Source: Limanda limanda
Lineage: Eukaryota > Chordata > Actinopteri > Pleuronectiformes > Pleuronectidae
Length of the DNA: 64,000 nucleotides
Direction: 5' to 3'
Assembly: GCF_963576545.1 (NCBI RefSeq)
Contig: NC_083637.1
Coordinates: forward strand, 21,335,507 to 21,399,506
In this document: one piece after another, positions 24,001 through 35,689 of the stretch
Position numbering within the stretch: the stretch's first letter is position 1
Layout of the letters: each line of letters begins with the position of its first letter
Notes under the pieces: generated by a model
Seen by the model: only the letters and a program-made list of their open reading frames with translations
Databases searched by the model: none
What the model was told of the DNA's origin: nothing
Made by a program: the position numbers and the translations under genes

Positions 24001-27000
24001 CTATTTTTTTGTCATTTTGATCCTGATGATTATTGTTATCGTGTATTTTCTGTGGCAAATTTTCAAATCTTAAAATCACGATTGTATGAGTCACTCAGTG
24101 GAATATGATAATGTGAGTACTTTGAAGAGTCGAGGATCATCTCAGTTATAGTCTTGTTAAAGGTGATGATTAAATAAGACAAAATAAGAAAATTGGCTGC
24201 AACCAATTTAAACATTTTCCTCAAATAGTTTAAATAACACTTAATGTATTTTTATGACGTGAAAAAAGCACAGATTTCATATAATGCCTAGCAAATTGCT
24301 GTGAGTTATATTGCCCGGATTTGAAGCCAGCAGTAAAAAAAAAAAATGAAAATTGATGCTGCTGCGTTGGGTTTTCTTTTTTTCTTTTTATTCTCAAGTA
24401 CACTGTATCAGAGCTTTGGCTGCAAAGAGCGTATGAGATTGCGGTGACATTCTTCGGTCTGTGAATGAGACCACGGAGTAGCCACACAAAGTTCCTCATC
24501 CCCAGCCCTCAACCCTAACTCGCCCACTCGCATTGTCTCTAGACTTTCCTCAAGAATGTGGATTTCTATGGCCGATCGCGAGCCAGACGGGATTGCCAAT
24601 TGCATTGTCACCTCTCGTGGTTTTTTCCTCTGAACGTTTTCTCTTGGCGAGCAGAGTTCAGGAGGAACATCTGTTTTTGAAGACGCTTTAAGAGGGTAAC
24701 ACTGTTGAAGATACTCTCTTTTATTTACGTGGCCATAAGCAATCATTGATTTCAGTCTGAAATGCAAATTCAACCGCCGCTGACAAATTAAATAAACTCT
24801 TGTTGTGTTTAGGTTTGAGTTTTTAAAAAAAACAGCAGCTGTGAGGCCGCAGGACACTCCGTCCTCTGATTGCTTTTTTACACGATCCAAAGCCATGATG
24901 AAGGCAATTCGCTTCAGCGTGGCAGGAATATTTCCCTCATTACCCGGCGTTCCAACACTGAGCACTCTGATGCCACAAGAGGAAGTGGCTTTGGCAGAAA
25001 ATGTCAAACCAGCATTTAAGTGCAGGATTGAAGCCAGTCTGATGTGGATTGGATCAACTTGTTAAGTCAAATGAAAGGTCAAAGATATTTTTCCACAGCA
25101 CTGCAGCGACCCAAAGAGCTTCTATTTAAACTGCTGTTAGACGGAGGGTGCCAGCCACCTTATGGGAGGAAAGGTGAACGACTAGAGGTGTGGACAGAAG
25201 CAGAACATTTAAATAAAAAGCATTAAGATGGAAATTTGACTGCTTCTAAAAAATCTTCAGCAACTTAACCAGAACTTTGGAGCCTCTCTCTGCTGATTTC
25301 AGGGAGAGCAAAGTGGGAGCGACATGTGGGGATGTTACTGAGAATACTACACTTGTCCCAACCTTCTCCGGGCTCATGTCATGTCAGCAAAGTGTCCATC
25401 TCACTGAGGCCTATTGCCACAGGTCTTTGTGCCGCTGTCGACACATCTCACAGGGATTGGGTTCCACAGCGCGCTCGCTTCCCCCCCAATGATGTGTTTG
25501 TTTGTCAGAGGGCCTCGCTACAGCGGGCAATTCCCACGCTGTTGATGGAAGGCGGACACCGGCTCACCCCTGGACTCCCACAAAGTCCGAATCCATCAGC
25601 CGTCGCACCTGAAGAGCACAGAGACTCGACTCGCTCAGAGATGGACCGGATCCTCCTCGGACCTGTGGGGAACAAACGGGACAGAAGAACCATCTTAATG
25701 AGAAAGCATGGAATGGTCATCTCTGGTAGCTTGTGGTGCCACTTGGCTCTTGCACTTTACGAACTGTCTAAGTGGTTTCATCGACGCATGAGAGTATTGG
25801 CCCCCTGCACATGCATGGGAGAAAGTTTTCCTTTCTGGTGCCAGCGGAGGGGAATGTACTTCCCAGCTCGCTCGCACTGACCTTGAAGGCCAGATCTGCT
25901 TTCAAACTCACTAACACCTTCTGACACAGTTCACTCGCCTGCATGCTGTTACAGAAATGTCTTTTGGGGTAGGGGTGAGGGGGCCCGAAGCTAAATACAC
26001 TGGCCCAAACACCAGGGGAGGAGAGGTAACTGTACTTGTGTAGATTTATCTGTGCGTGTACCTGTATCGGATGAATGTCCATGAGTCAGTGCACTCCACA
26101 GGGCTGACTCTCACCCCCCCACCCCTTTCTTTTGCACAACACTATGGAGATGAGATAGAGGGAAGGGGTACACGATCACTGGGATTTAAACCCAAACCAG
26201 CTGGGTGACGAGAGGCCCCCGCTGCGTGAGGGCCGGCTTTGTCGGATAGGAAATGAAGGAGCGGGCTCCACATCAGGATTCAGTCAAGCTGAATCATCAG
26301 CCAAACGTTTTGCCTGGTACTGGATGAGATGTAAACTGTTCTCTGCACCTGAGAGCTGTCAAGAAGCCAACCGTCACTGATCACAATAAACAAAAGTTTC
26401 AAGTCAGTCGAACAATTTGATGTTTTTGTTATGAAACAGCTGCTGAATGAAGTAATTTGGGTGCTTGGTTGTAAGATGCTGCTGGAAAGGGCTGTTAAAC
26501 CTGAGCAATTACTTGTGGTTCCTTGTCTAACAGGTTAATTATTCATTGTTTCACCCAATGACGCAATTAAGCATGAGGGGGGGGGGCTAATAAAGTAATT
26601 TAGTGGCATCAAAGTGGAGATGTTTGGTTCTCGGACTGATGAACATTAGATGATGTTTGTGGTAGACTTTGTTTTTACAAAACACATATGATCATCTGAT
26701 AAAATATGATTATTTATTATTAAAATATATCCAATGGTATATAAATTCAGCTTAAGCGTCTGCAATGGTTTATGCTTAGGTTATTAATTTATGTTCAGAT
26801 TATCCAGAATGTAGTCTAACAAATATGATAATGTGAATGGAGCCTTTCAGAAGATTTAGTTTTATTTTTAAACTCTGACTATAATTTGATTAGAAATGCA
26901 CTTTTGCATTTGTTTTACTCAAATGAAATTTATAATCTGAGACTTTTAAACTGTAACAGACAAATTTTACAAGTTGTTAATTATGACAATCAGTCAACGG

Positions 27001-27190
27001 TTATTGTCTTGAAAAGTAACTTGTAGTCATTAAGTTAAATTCCTGAGAACAATAACGATAAAAACAACATGATTCTATTTCTATGAGATAAATTCTCCTC
27101 ACCTGAATTATTTCCAGACATAAACCTGTTTCCCTCCTTTGACTCCATGATGCTGTTTTAGCTTTTTTTTTAATCATCTCTGTGGATGTT
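21077..27190. other. gene-free intergenic DNA, dense in candidate regulatory blocks
   Basis: No exon can be supported. A C-rich run lies at 21172-21210, a GGA/GGT run at 23410-23450 and a G run near 26579-26587. High-complexity blocks lie at about 21230-21480, 22200-22460, 22620-23230, 24400-25050 and 25290-25900. They contain many TAAT/ATTA cores and few simple repeats. Such density just upstream of a homeobox gene fits a regulatory landscape (inference). About 26390-27170 is plain AT-rich DNA. Confidence 0.4.
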
Positions 27191-27199
27191 GTCCTTTTA

Positions 27200-27960
27200 A
27201 TAAAAACATGTCAGGAGGAGTCAGAGTGACTGCTGTGTTTCAGCCTGCAGACATGAAACAGTTAACTGTCAGCAGCTCCCTCACATGCAGCTCCATGCAG
27301 TGGACTATGAAATATTCGGAGGACAATTGGTTAAGTGGAGTTAACCGTTGCCTTTTTCTCCCCGAGGTATCTTCCTTTTTGATCCCGCCGAGCCTGGCGC
27401 CTCGCAAAACACAACTTGTCTGGCTTATTAAATAGTATGACCTGGAGAAAGAGAAAACGCCTGTTGCTTCTCAACCGAGGCCATTGTGAGGGAGAAGAGC
27501 CTCTGACAGGCCTTAAATTGCAGTAATGCTGTGTGACCAACAGTCATACCTAATCAATTTCTATCCTGCCTGCGCACGTTTTCTTGTTTCATTCGTTCTT
27601 CAGATCAATTATTCGACTCATGCGGACTGTTTTTTTTTTAAATTTTGGCAATGTGATTCCCACTTTATTTTTTTACTTCATCATATATAAGCGTTCTTCC
27701 CTGTCGCCTTTGATAAAGGTTTCACTTTGATTTTTGTCGGGACTCTTTAATTCCTGCAGGTTTTTACAGTAGGTGAATAATTCAGCCAATAGTAGCTTAA
27801 GGACGGAGGGGCCAGCTAATGGATGTAAATGGTCAAGAGAATCCTCCCCACTGGTTAATTGCGCTAAAATTGGTCTAAGCTACTTTGTGAGGGGCATCAA
27901 TAGCCCCGCGCCGCATGGGGTCTGTATGATTAACTTCTCCTTCCTTTCAAAGGCCTCTTG
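27200..27960 (+). promoter_or_regulatory. candidate proximal msx enhancer region
   Basis: Two high-complexity segments, about 27200-27530 and 27770-27960, end only some 240 bp before the msx start codon. The second carries a CCAAT at 27785-27789, several TAAT-type cores (a TTAATTGCGC near 27856), GTCT half-sites of the kind SMADs bind, and a TCAAAGG TCF-like motif near 27947. Msx genes are classic BMP and Wnt targets, so a BMP/Wnt-responsive proximal module is a reasonable guess, but it is inference. Confidence 0.35.
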
Positions 27961-28199
27961 ATGTTCCCTTCGAAGGCAGCAGGCCAATCAAAACCGCGCT
28001 GGCCGACGTCACGGGGCCAACCCGACGCGCTGATTGGTGGGAGCGGGGATGGAGGACGGCCCCCGGCGGGTTATAGCCGACCCGGTCCGGCGCGTTAAAG
28101 CCACCGGGCCCGGCTGACAGCGCGCAGAGACGCACACCCACCGGACCCTGTGACACCTCAGGACCCCACCTCCCTCCTGACCGGGCCACAAGGACGTGC
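27961..28199 (+). promoter_or_regulatory. msx promoter and 5' UTR
   Basis: A GC-rich, CpG-rich stretch immediately upstream of the msx start codon. It contains a CCAAT box at 27984-27988, a CRE-like GACGTCAC at 28005-28012, an inverted CCAAT (ATTGG) at 28033-28037 and weak TATA-like TTATAG and TTAAAG motifs near 28070 and 28092. The transcription start probably lies between about 28090 and 28130. No upstream ATG was noticed in the last 60 bases before the initiator. Confidence 0.55.
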
Positions 28200-29537
28200 A
28201 TGGCCGCTTCCCCTCGCTCAGCGATGAATCCTGCGCAGGGGTCGCCGCCGTCCCAGGACGCCAAGCAGCTCCATCCCAAAGAGGAGACGGACACCGAGGG
28301 AGAGGAGCCGCAGCCCAAAGACATGACCACGGAGAAAGGATACAAGCAGCCGCGGAGCAGCCTCCCGTTCAGCGTCGAGTCTCTGATTTCCAAGAAGCCC
28401 ACCTGTCGGACCTCTTATCCCCCCTCAGACTCCTCCGCGCTGGGGCTCCCCAAGCCCGCGGCGGGACAGTTCTCTCCAAGGACTTTTTACGCGGAGAGCA
28501 AAGTGTCCGCGGAGAGCTCGCAGGGAGTTTCGAGCAGCTCCAGCGAGGACAGCCCGCAGTTCTGTGAGAAGGAGCAGAGCACTTGGTACCAGCCGTCCTC
28601 CTTCTCTACACCTCCTCGTAAGTCCGTCCCTCCGCTGGGGCCGGAGTGCACTGAGCTCCCGAGCCAGGGCGCACAGCGTCCATCCGTCATGTTTACTGTC
28701 AGAGGCTGCGAGAGTAGCAACATGTTTTGATGCTGTGTGAACACACAACTATAATTTCCCCGTTGTCACGGTAACGTTAGTGTTAATATCTCAAAAAATA
28801 TACATGTATATTTTATAGAGAGTTGTGCCACTCTGTGCGTTAAGAGAATATTTGGATGCAGCACTGTTGTTTTTTTGTCAGGCATTTTTTTACCTAGTTT
28901 ATATTTTTATTCTACTAATAATTAATGAAAGAAAATATTAAAAGAATGTGAGGATGATAGCGTTTTACGCACTGGCAAAGCAAATATATAGTAGGAGATT
29001 AAAAACAGTTACGCCTATTTATTGTTACTGAGTCGTGTTTGTGTTCACGTCTTATCTTTAAGGCTCATTACCAAGTTTAAATTGAGTCTGACCTCTTATT
29101 TTCTCTGTATTTCCCCTGTTACAGGCAGCACGAGTCCACCTCCGTGTACTTTAAGGAAACACAAAAACAACAGGAAACCTCGGACACCTTTCACTACCTC
29201 TCAGCTGCTGGCGCTGGAGCGCAAGTTTCGCCAGAAACAGTACCTCTCCATCGCCGAGCGAGCCGAGTTCTCCAACTCGCTCAACCTGACGGAGACTCAG
29301 GTGAAAATCTGGTTCCAGAACAGGCGGGCCAAGGCCAAGAGACTGCAGGAGGCCGAGCTGGAAAAGTACAAACTGGCCTCCAAGCCCGTGCTGCCCGCCT
29401 TCGCGCTGCCGTTCCCCATCGGTGCGCACATGGGCTCTCCAGCGTGGGGCCCGTCCAACGCCTTCCACAGGCCCAGTCTGCCGGTCCCAGGACTCTTCAG
29501 TGGACCCGTCACTTATGGGATGTACTATTTGTCTTAG
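28200..29537 (+). CDS. msx: msx homeobox transcription factor (MSX2/MSX3-like)
   Basis: Two coding exons, 28200-28617 and 29125-29537, join in frame (donor GTAAGT, acceptor TTACAG) to give 276 residues. This two-exon layout, with the intron just before the homeodomain, is the standard Msx structure. The N-terminal part holds the Groucho-binding eh1-like motif [12 protein letters not shown] (around residues 54-65). The homeodomain spans about residues 155-214, starts [10 protein letters not shown] and ends with the recognition helix [10 protein letters not shown] (Gln50, Asn51 present). The C terminus is GMYYLS. Msx proteins are nuclear repressors acting downstream of BMP signalling in neural crest, fins and teeth. 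Homeodomain residues TTSQ and LNLTETQ match MSX2, while the eh1 VESL and the FALPFP tail resemble MSX3, so the paralogue is unsettled. A second in-frame Met lies at 28224. Confidence 0.95.
28618..29124 (+). other. msx intron 1
   Basis: Intron of 507 bp, phase 1, with a GTAAGT donor and a pyrimidine-rich TTCCCCTGTTACAG acceptor. Nothing else recognisable is inside; it becomes AT-rich after 28760. Confidence 0.9.
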
Positions 29538-30415
29538 TTATCCTTTGTGTGTGCGTGCGTGAGTGTGTGTGTGTGTTTGGTTTTAATAGGAAAAACAAGT
29601 TTCTGGTTGCAATACGCGCATGAGGATGGTGTGTCCTTAACACGTTGGGAATTTATATTTTATATTTGGAGTTTAAAGAAAACATTTCTAACATGCAGCC
29701 TTGAAGACGATTACAATCGTGCGCACGTTTTGACATATACAACAAGTGTGTGCGTAATCGAACTGAGTGCGTTCACTTGCTCTGCGCATTTTGTGTCAAG
29801 TGCTGTGGCTTGAGGATCCACAGGCCGTTCAGGCAATATTCCAATTGTAAATGTCAGGTTTTTAAACGCCATGCCTTAAACGTCTCATCCCAGTCCCTTC
29901 AGTCCAGCAGTTTGTGAAGGTGGATATTGAAAGTGTGATCAAACATGGAGGCAGTATTCTGCTCAAAAGTACTTAAATGGTGTCAGTGCCTTAAGACCAG
30001 TGTACCACTTGAAGTTGTCCCTGCTCATTCAGCACTGACTGGTTTCTGTCCACGCACAGTTGCTGTTTAAATGTCTGTATTACCAGTGGTTCCTGTCACA
30101 GTTTCTACACAGGGCTATTTTATAAACTTGGAGCAAAATTATATTTTAGAAAAAAAGACATGTATTAGATATTTTTTTTACCCTCAACGAGGCCTTTACG
30201 GGAGAGATCATAGATGTTCTTTGGGGAATGTTGCTGTAAATGTAAATAAACATGTGTAGTGTTCATAAATCCCTGCAGCCTCGCTTCAAGAGCGGCAGGA
30301 AAAGTGGTATTTATTGAATATCTTTGTATCTGTACTGTGTACATACATCATTCTATATAAATGTTCAGTTACTTGTAAAGACTGATCTTAGAAAATAAAC
30401 ATTATACAAGGTCTG
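29538..30415 (+). terminator. msx 3' UTR and polyadenylation signals
   Basis: AT-rich sequence follows the TAG stop. AATAAA hexamers at 30245-30250 and 30394-30399 are plausible alternative cleavage signals. The second is followed by a T-rich, TG-containing stretch (30420-30440) that suits a downstream element. Confidence 0.6.
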
Positions 30416-30497
30416 AAAGTTTCTCTGTTTTTCATATATGAATAATAAACTAATCTTTTTTTAAGCCTATGGAAAGGAGTCTGGAAGTTTGTAGAAC

Positions 30498-30745
30498 GTA
30501 CTTCTCCACGAAATATGACCTAGATTACTTTTGAAAAGTTGAGAATATAAACAATAAAAACTGGCATAAATAAACTACTTTAGGCTAGATAATTGTAACC
30601 TGCAGACAATTGCATGGATGTTTAGACAAACTACTTCTCCAAGAAACATAGATTACTTTTACCACTAAAAAAGTGGAGAATATAAACAATAAAAAAACTG
30701 GCATGTATACCTAAAGCTAGATAATTGTAATATGCAGACCATTGT
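30498..30745. repeat. diverged local tandem duplication
   Basis: Two direct copies about 133 bp apart, 30498-30612 and 30631-30745. Both contain CTTCTCC, TAGATTACTTTT, GAGAATATAAACAATAAAAA, CTGGCAT and TAGATAATTGTAA in the same order. The copies have diverged by small indels. They lie just beyond the msx polyadenylation signals. Confidence 0.85.
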
Positions 30746-31800
30746 TCTCTTGTTTGTTTTTATGTATTTAGTTTGCCAAATAAAATTATATTTCCTTGAT
30801 AAGCATGCCACAAAACTCAACCTATGTTGCCAAAAACCTCTGGGTCTGACCTGCTTTTACTTGGCTGTTGTAATTAACTGATTACGAAATGGCCCACTGA
30901 TTGTGTAAGTTTTTCCAATAATAAGTGGTCGTTTATACACGGGATTAATATACAATTTCTTAAGTACTTGGATGATTTTAGTTGAAAAGTAGATTTCAGT
31001 CAGACATTTTAAGGACATTTCAGGAAACAGGCAGATTCTGCATGTCCTCCTGCACACAGCACACATTTTCCTACATTTCAACACCGTAACTGAAAATGTA
31101 ATCCAGTTAATGTAATGTAATACACAGTGTCTTGAAACAAACGCAAACATGTGTTTTTAAAGTGAAAAAAACACAAAGGTTGTAAAACAAAAAACTAGAG
31201 CACACACACGTGCACGGCTACTTACTGTCCAGTTAATACAATTCAAAATCAATCGTCTTATTTCAACTATGACAGGCCACTTATGGCTGCGTACCCAGGC
31301 TATATTTAAAGTAGATAATGCCAAAACGCAAGGGGCTGAATACCGTCTCACAAATAACTTTTGACGACCACAAATCAACAGCTCAATAAATCTGGGCGAA
31401 ATAATTGTTGATGGCACGGGCGATCTTTAAAGATGTATTCGATTGTTTTTAAATAACAGTCTATACATGATTGTGTTGACCCCTTCTATTTGTGTGTTAG
31501 GTTGAATATAAGTTTTAACACATATATAATCTATTATTGGATTAAATTTGGACAATTTTAAAGCGACTGCATCCTTATCACTTTCATTTCATTTACCCAA
31601 TTAAAGCAAACCGTAAGGGAAATCCCTTTTTAAACGTAACCACCCAAACAGGATTAATTGTTAATTTTCTGTAGACATTTACATAATTATTTCCTAACAA
31701 AGCAGTCAGATACAGACCTATAGTGAGACACGCCGAGCAGATATAAAGTAGAAGATTAGACGAACCACGTGGTTTAGTGTGTAATGTCAGCGCAGCTCGT
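30746..31800. other. AT-rich intergenic DNA between msx and atp5pd
   Basis: No gene recognised on either strand. Two minus-strand ORFs (30857-31150 and 31157-31417) have AT-rich composition and no family resemblance, so I regard them as chance. Confidence 0.5.
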
Positions 31801-31919
31801 TGTAGGTTCTCTTTCTGTCCTGCAGAGGGCAGTGGCGGGACTCACTGCTGCTCCCGGTGCGGACGAAGAAAAGGCACTTCCGGTGTTCCGTTCTGTCAGA
31901 CATCACTTGGTGCAGCGAG
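31801..31919 (+). promoter_or_regulatory. atp5pd promoter and non-coding exon 1
   Basis: A strong ETS/GABP-type element CACTTCCGGT lies at 31875-31884. It is followed within 40 bp by a clear splice donor, GCGAG/GTGAGT, at 31919/31920. ETS-GABP sites at the start site are typical of nuclear genes for oxidative phosphorylation. The first exon is therefore probably non-coding, about 31885-31919. There is no TATA box. The exact start site is inferred. Confidence 0.65.
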
Positions 31920-32944
31920 GTGAGTGCGCTAACACAGCGGTTTGTTGAATGAAAGGATGTTCGCTGGGAGCAGCTGAGATCAGGATCTGTTAGCCCTGCT
32001 CATTTAGACATGTGAACCAGGTAGAAAGGTGACCTATCTGTTCACTCGGCGTCACGACTTGCAGAGAGATTTCTCTGACCTTGGCTAGCAAGCTAACGGA
32101 GCTAGCCGCCGTTAGCAGGCTTTGCCGAGGTCCTGAGTGGAACAAAATGTCAAGGACCCTGCGTCATTGGTTACTTTGAGACAAATAAGCTTCATTACGA
32201 TGTTTTATCCTCTCATTGTTGTTAACCAGGATTTAACCACTGCTGTCGGACCGTCGTTTTAGCTCTTAGTGTGACGAAGCGCCTGCGCTGTTTCAATGTT
32301 AGCTTTAAGGCACTATATAAACTGTCATATCACGACCCAAGTCCTAAAGTCATTCATTACAAGTTGAGTGAGTTACTACATTAAACAATAACAACTCGGA
32401 GTGGATTAAACTGGACGTGGACGTGTTTGTCTTTCTCGAACTGTACCAACTAACAAGGTGAACTTTAGGCCTCAGTGTTTTACAAAATACAATCGTGTAC
32501 TTACTATAAATTAAGAGCATTCTCTTGGTTGTGTGCATTTAAATATTGTTTCTCTGCACATTACACCACAGTATTAACAACATGCACATACAAAACAATC
32601 ACCATTATTAAACCTGTTTCACATACACATATGGTCAATGAAATGCAGAAGTGGCAACATGCATTGTGATTTAGGTTCATGATTTCATCCTCCCAGTTAA
32701 CATGAATGCAGTTTAATGAAGCAGTCAATAAATCCCCTTTCTGGAGATTAGGGTTCAAATAATTGAGTCAAGTGGACCTTGAGCCTAGAGGTCTTTTCTA
32801 AATTCTAAACCCTGTGCATGCATGTGTGTAACCTGGCAATATATGTATCGTCTACTTTTCAGCCGAATGTAACCTCAATGTTTTTATTTATTTGGGGGTT
32901 TAATTTATGGACTAAACACAATTTTCTTCTGCCTTTCCTTGCAG
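31920..32944 (+). other. atp5pd intron 1
   Basis: Intron from GTGAGT to a CCTTGCAG acceptor, 1025 bp. It contains CTAGCAAGCTAACGGAGCTAGC-type short inverted motifs near 32085-32115. No other gene is seen. Confidence 0.75.
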
Positions 32945-32953
32945 ACAGTTAGG

Positions 32954-35162
32954 ATGGCAGGTCGTCGTGTTGCCCTCAAGGCCCTTGACTGGGTGGCTTT
33001 TGCCGAGCGGGTGCCACCCAACCAGAGGGGCATGTTCAATGCACTGAAGACACGCAGTGATGCCATCGCTGCCAAGTTAGTTATACACACCATCTTTATT
33101 TAATGAAGAAATCCATCTTTTAGCAATATGTTGATTTACTTTCAGTTGTGCAGTTTTATACCAGTAATTTATTAATATGGTCTTTCTGGTAAGTAAGATG
33201 ACATTCTTCTAAAACGTTTTATATAAAGCCTGATGAAAGTATGGCGGAGAAGAGGGCTTCCGAGCTAGTTACTGTTGCTCACCTGCCTGAGAGGCTTTGC
33301 AAGATAATGTTAGGGAATCACAACACCATCTGCACATGAGAACTTGAGTTCAGATGTTATTCTTTTGTATTTCCACATCATAGCTTTTTTCGGCTTTTAA
33401 TTTTGTTAGGTTTGCTTGAACATTTCTAGGAAGTACTTTGACCAAATTGAGGTGCCCAACCTGCAGACACTAAAATCTGCAGACACGGATAATGTAGGCT
33501 GCCTGTCAGTATTTTCCCCGCCTCTTTTATGTCTTGTATAAGACCAATACTATCAGCAAACTGAATAGGGTAATTAGGGCCTGCCCTTGAATATTATTTC
33601 CTACACAGACTTATCTCTTGCTATAAAGCCTCCCTTCAGTCTGTCCCCCTTTTTTTCTTTTTTTTGGCCATCATATCAACTTATGAACACATTTACTCAG
33701 ATTTATTAACTCCATTTTCTCTCCCTATATCAGACTAACTTCCCTACCTGAGACTGCTACAGTCATTGACTGGAGTTTCTACAAGGGCGCTGTGGCCCAA
33801 GCCGGGATGGTTGATGAGTTTGAGAAGAAGGTGAGCTCAACATTATCAGAACATTGTGAAAATAGCCAGACAGGCATTGGTTCAGAAGCCCACTTCCGAC
33901 ATGACATAGCAACTTTTACTTAGATGAGTGTTGGCATATTCTTGAGCTGGCAAGCGGTTGCTCTCAGACTTTTCTCAATAATGGAATAACATTCCTCAGT
34001 CCAAGACAAGTCCACAGTAAATATAATGGAACCTCATGGAGTTCATTGTAGACATCTGAATGTGACAGATCCTAACCGAAAATCCTTGTCATATCAGAAC
34101 TCAGGATATAACTTTTTAACCACATTGAGGTTGTTATTGCTAGTAACGTCGTCTGGTATCAATCTACAAGACACAGATATATATCTTATTCTGTAGATAT
34201 TTCACGGGTTTGGCTGTCAGTGGTAACTCGTGTTTTTTTTCCTTACTCGCAGTTCAGTGCCCTTCTGATCCCAGAGCCTGTTGACACACAGACGAGCACC
34301 ATCAACGCACAGGAGGCTGAGTCTGTAAGTGATGACCTCAAACAGATCTATTAATATCCTGAATTTAAATTTAACCAATGAGAATAAAATGAATTGTCAA
34401 ACAACGTGGCAGTCGAATTATATGTATGTTTTGTATCAGAATACGAAATACTTTAGATATACTATCGGGTTTAGCTATACAATTGTTCTTTCCAAAAAAG
34501 TGTATTTATGCAGACCAAGACAATAAATAGAAATCCAAAACTGCAGCACTGTAAATGTTCATAAATTCTCTGAAGAGCCCGGCTGATTTCAGTTTGTTTG
34601 CAGATATAGAAAGTTTTTACAGTACAAACAATATATGCATTTGTAGATTTTGAATATTTATTTATTTAGGTTGTTGCATATCTATTGAGCTCTACTTCAA
34701 AAAAAAAAAATGTACCCAACACTAAAATACATTCATAATACACTAAATAGAGACTATAGATAAATTATACTACTCAAAAAAACATACTGTAGTGATATGA
34801 ACTGCTGCTGTCGTTGTTTTTCCTTCCTAACTATATCACTTTTCTCTAACAGGGCAAAAGTGCCTCCGCCTACGTGGAGGGATCGAAGGCCCGTATCACT
34901 CAGTATGAGCAAGAGGTGAGATTGTAAAAGCATTAGTTGCTAAATTAGTTCATTGAGACTTTAACGAAATTTTCATTGAAGAATACGCTGGTCTTTGAAT
35001 CTCATCTTGTTCTTTTACCTTTGTTTTCAGTTGAACAAGTTTAAGAACATGATCCCCTTCGATCAGATGACCATTGCAGACCTCAATGACACCTTCCCCG
35101 AGACCAAGTTGGACAAGGTCAAATATCCCTACTGGCCCCACAAGCCCATTACCGACCTGTAA
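32954..35162 (+). CDS. atp5pd: ATP synthase peripheral stalk subunit d, mitochondrial
   Basis: Coding exons 32954-33075, 33734-33830, 34253-34324, 34853-34915 and 35031-35162 join in frame to give 161 residues, the same length as mammalian ATP5PD/ATP5H. It begins MAGRRVALKALDWVAFAE. The C-terminal IPFDQMTIADLNDTFPETKL and KYPYWPHKPI motifs are diagnostic of subunit d. This protein is part of the peripheral stalk (stator) of F1Fo ATP synthase on the matrix side of the inner mitochondrial membrane. It helps hold the F1 head against rotation. There is no separate cleaved presequence, as in other subunit d proteins. The start is the first ATG of the exon and matches the family start. All introns are GT-AG. 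Confidence 0.97.
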
Positions 35163-35187
35163 TCCCATGACTGGGCCCTCACCTGAC

Positions 35188-35193
35188 AATAAA
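35188..35193 (+). terminator. atp5pd polyadenylation signal
   Basis: A perfect AATAAA only 26 bases after the TAA stop, giving a very short 3' UTR. Compact UTRs are common for ribosomal and OXPHOS genes. A TGTGTGATG-type downstream element begins near 35217. Confidence 0.85.
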
Positions 35194-35194
35194 G

Positions 35195-35680
35195 TTTATG
35201 TATTTTAAAGCGGAATGTGTGATGACTTCATTATTTTATAAATAAATAAAGGGAACAGATTGTGTGCATCCAAGTAATAGAGTGTCTGATATTGTACGTA
35301 GTGCCCACAAGCGGGCAGTGTTGCAGTAGTTTTATTTGAAGGGTAAACTTTGGAGGGTAATCCTGAACTTTTAAAATAACTTCATATTTCTCCAGTTTTA
35401 CTCCCTTTAATTATTATCTAGTCGTCCTGCTTATGATCTGTAAACATTGGAACCTGATACAGATGTGTTACTGTGGTCATTCACTAGGTCCTTCCTGATT
35501 AAATTAGCAGCAGTTTAAAGATACAGACGAGCACAGAGATGCAGAATAATGGAGTTGAAGTAATGATCTTGTGTAATTCATGATAAAATATCAATCACAC
35601 GTTCACATCATAGACTGTTTATGGTTCACATGCGAAATGTTTATCCTCCGGCGTGTACAGGCTTCCACATCATGTCAATC
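35195..35680. other. short intergenic spacer
   Basis: Spacer between the end of atp5pd and the pnpla6 promoter. No gene or repeat family recognised. Confidence 0.5.
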
Positions 35681-35689
35681 AATTCTCTT

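Noticed and set aside
24408..25007. 199-residue minus-strand ORF
   Set aside because: No recognisable domain, an overlapping plus-strand ORF of similar quality, and no splice or promoter context. More likely a conserved non-coding block.
29144..29623. 159-residue ORF overlapping msx exon 2
   Set aside because: It is a frame-shifted shadow of the homeodomain exon.
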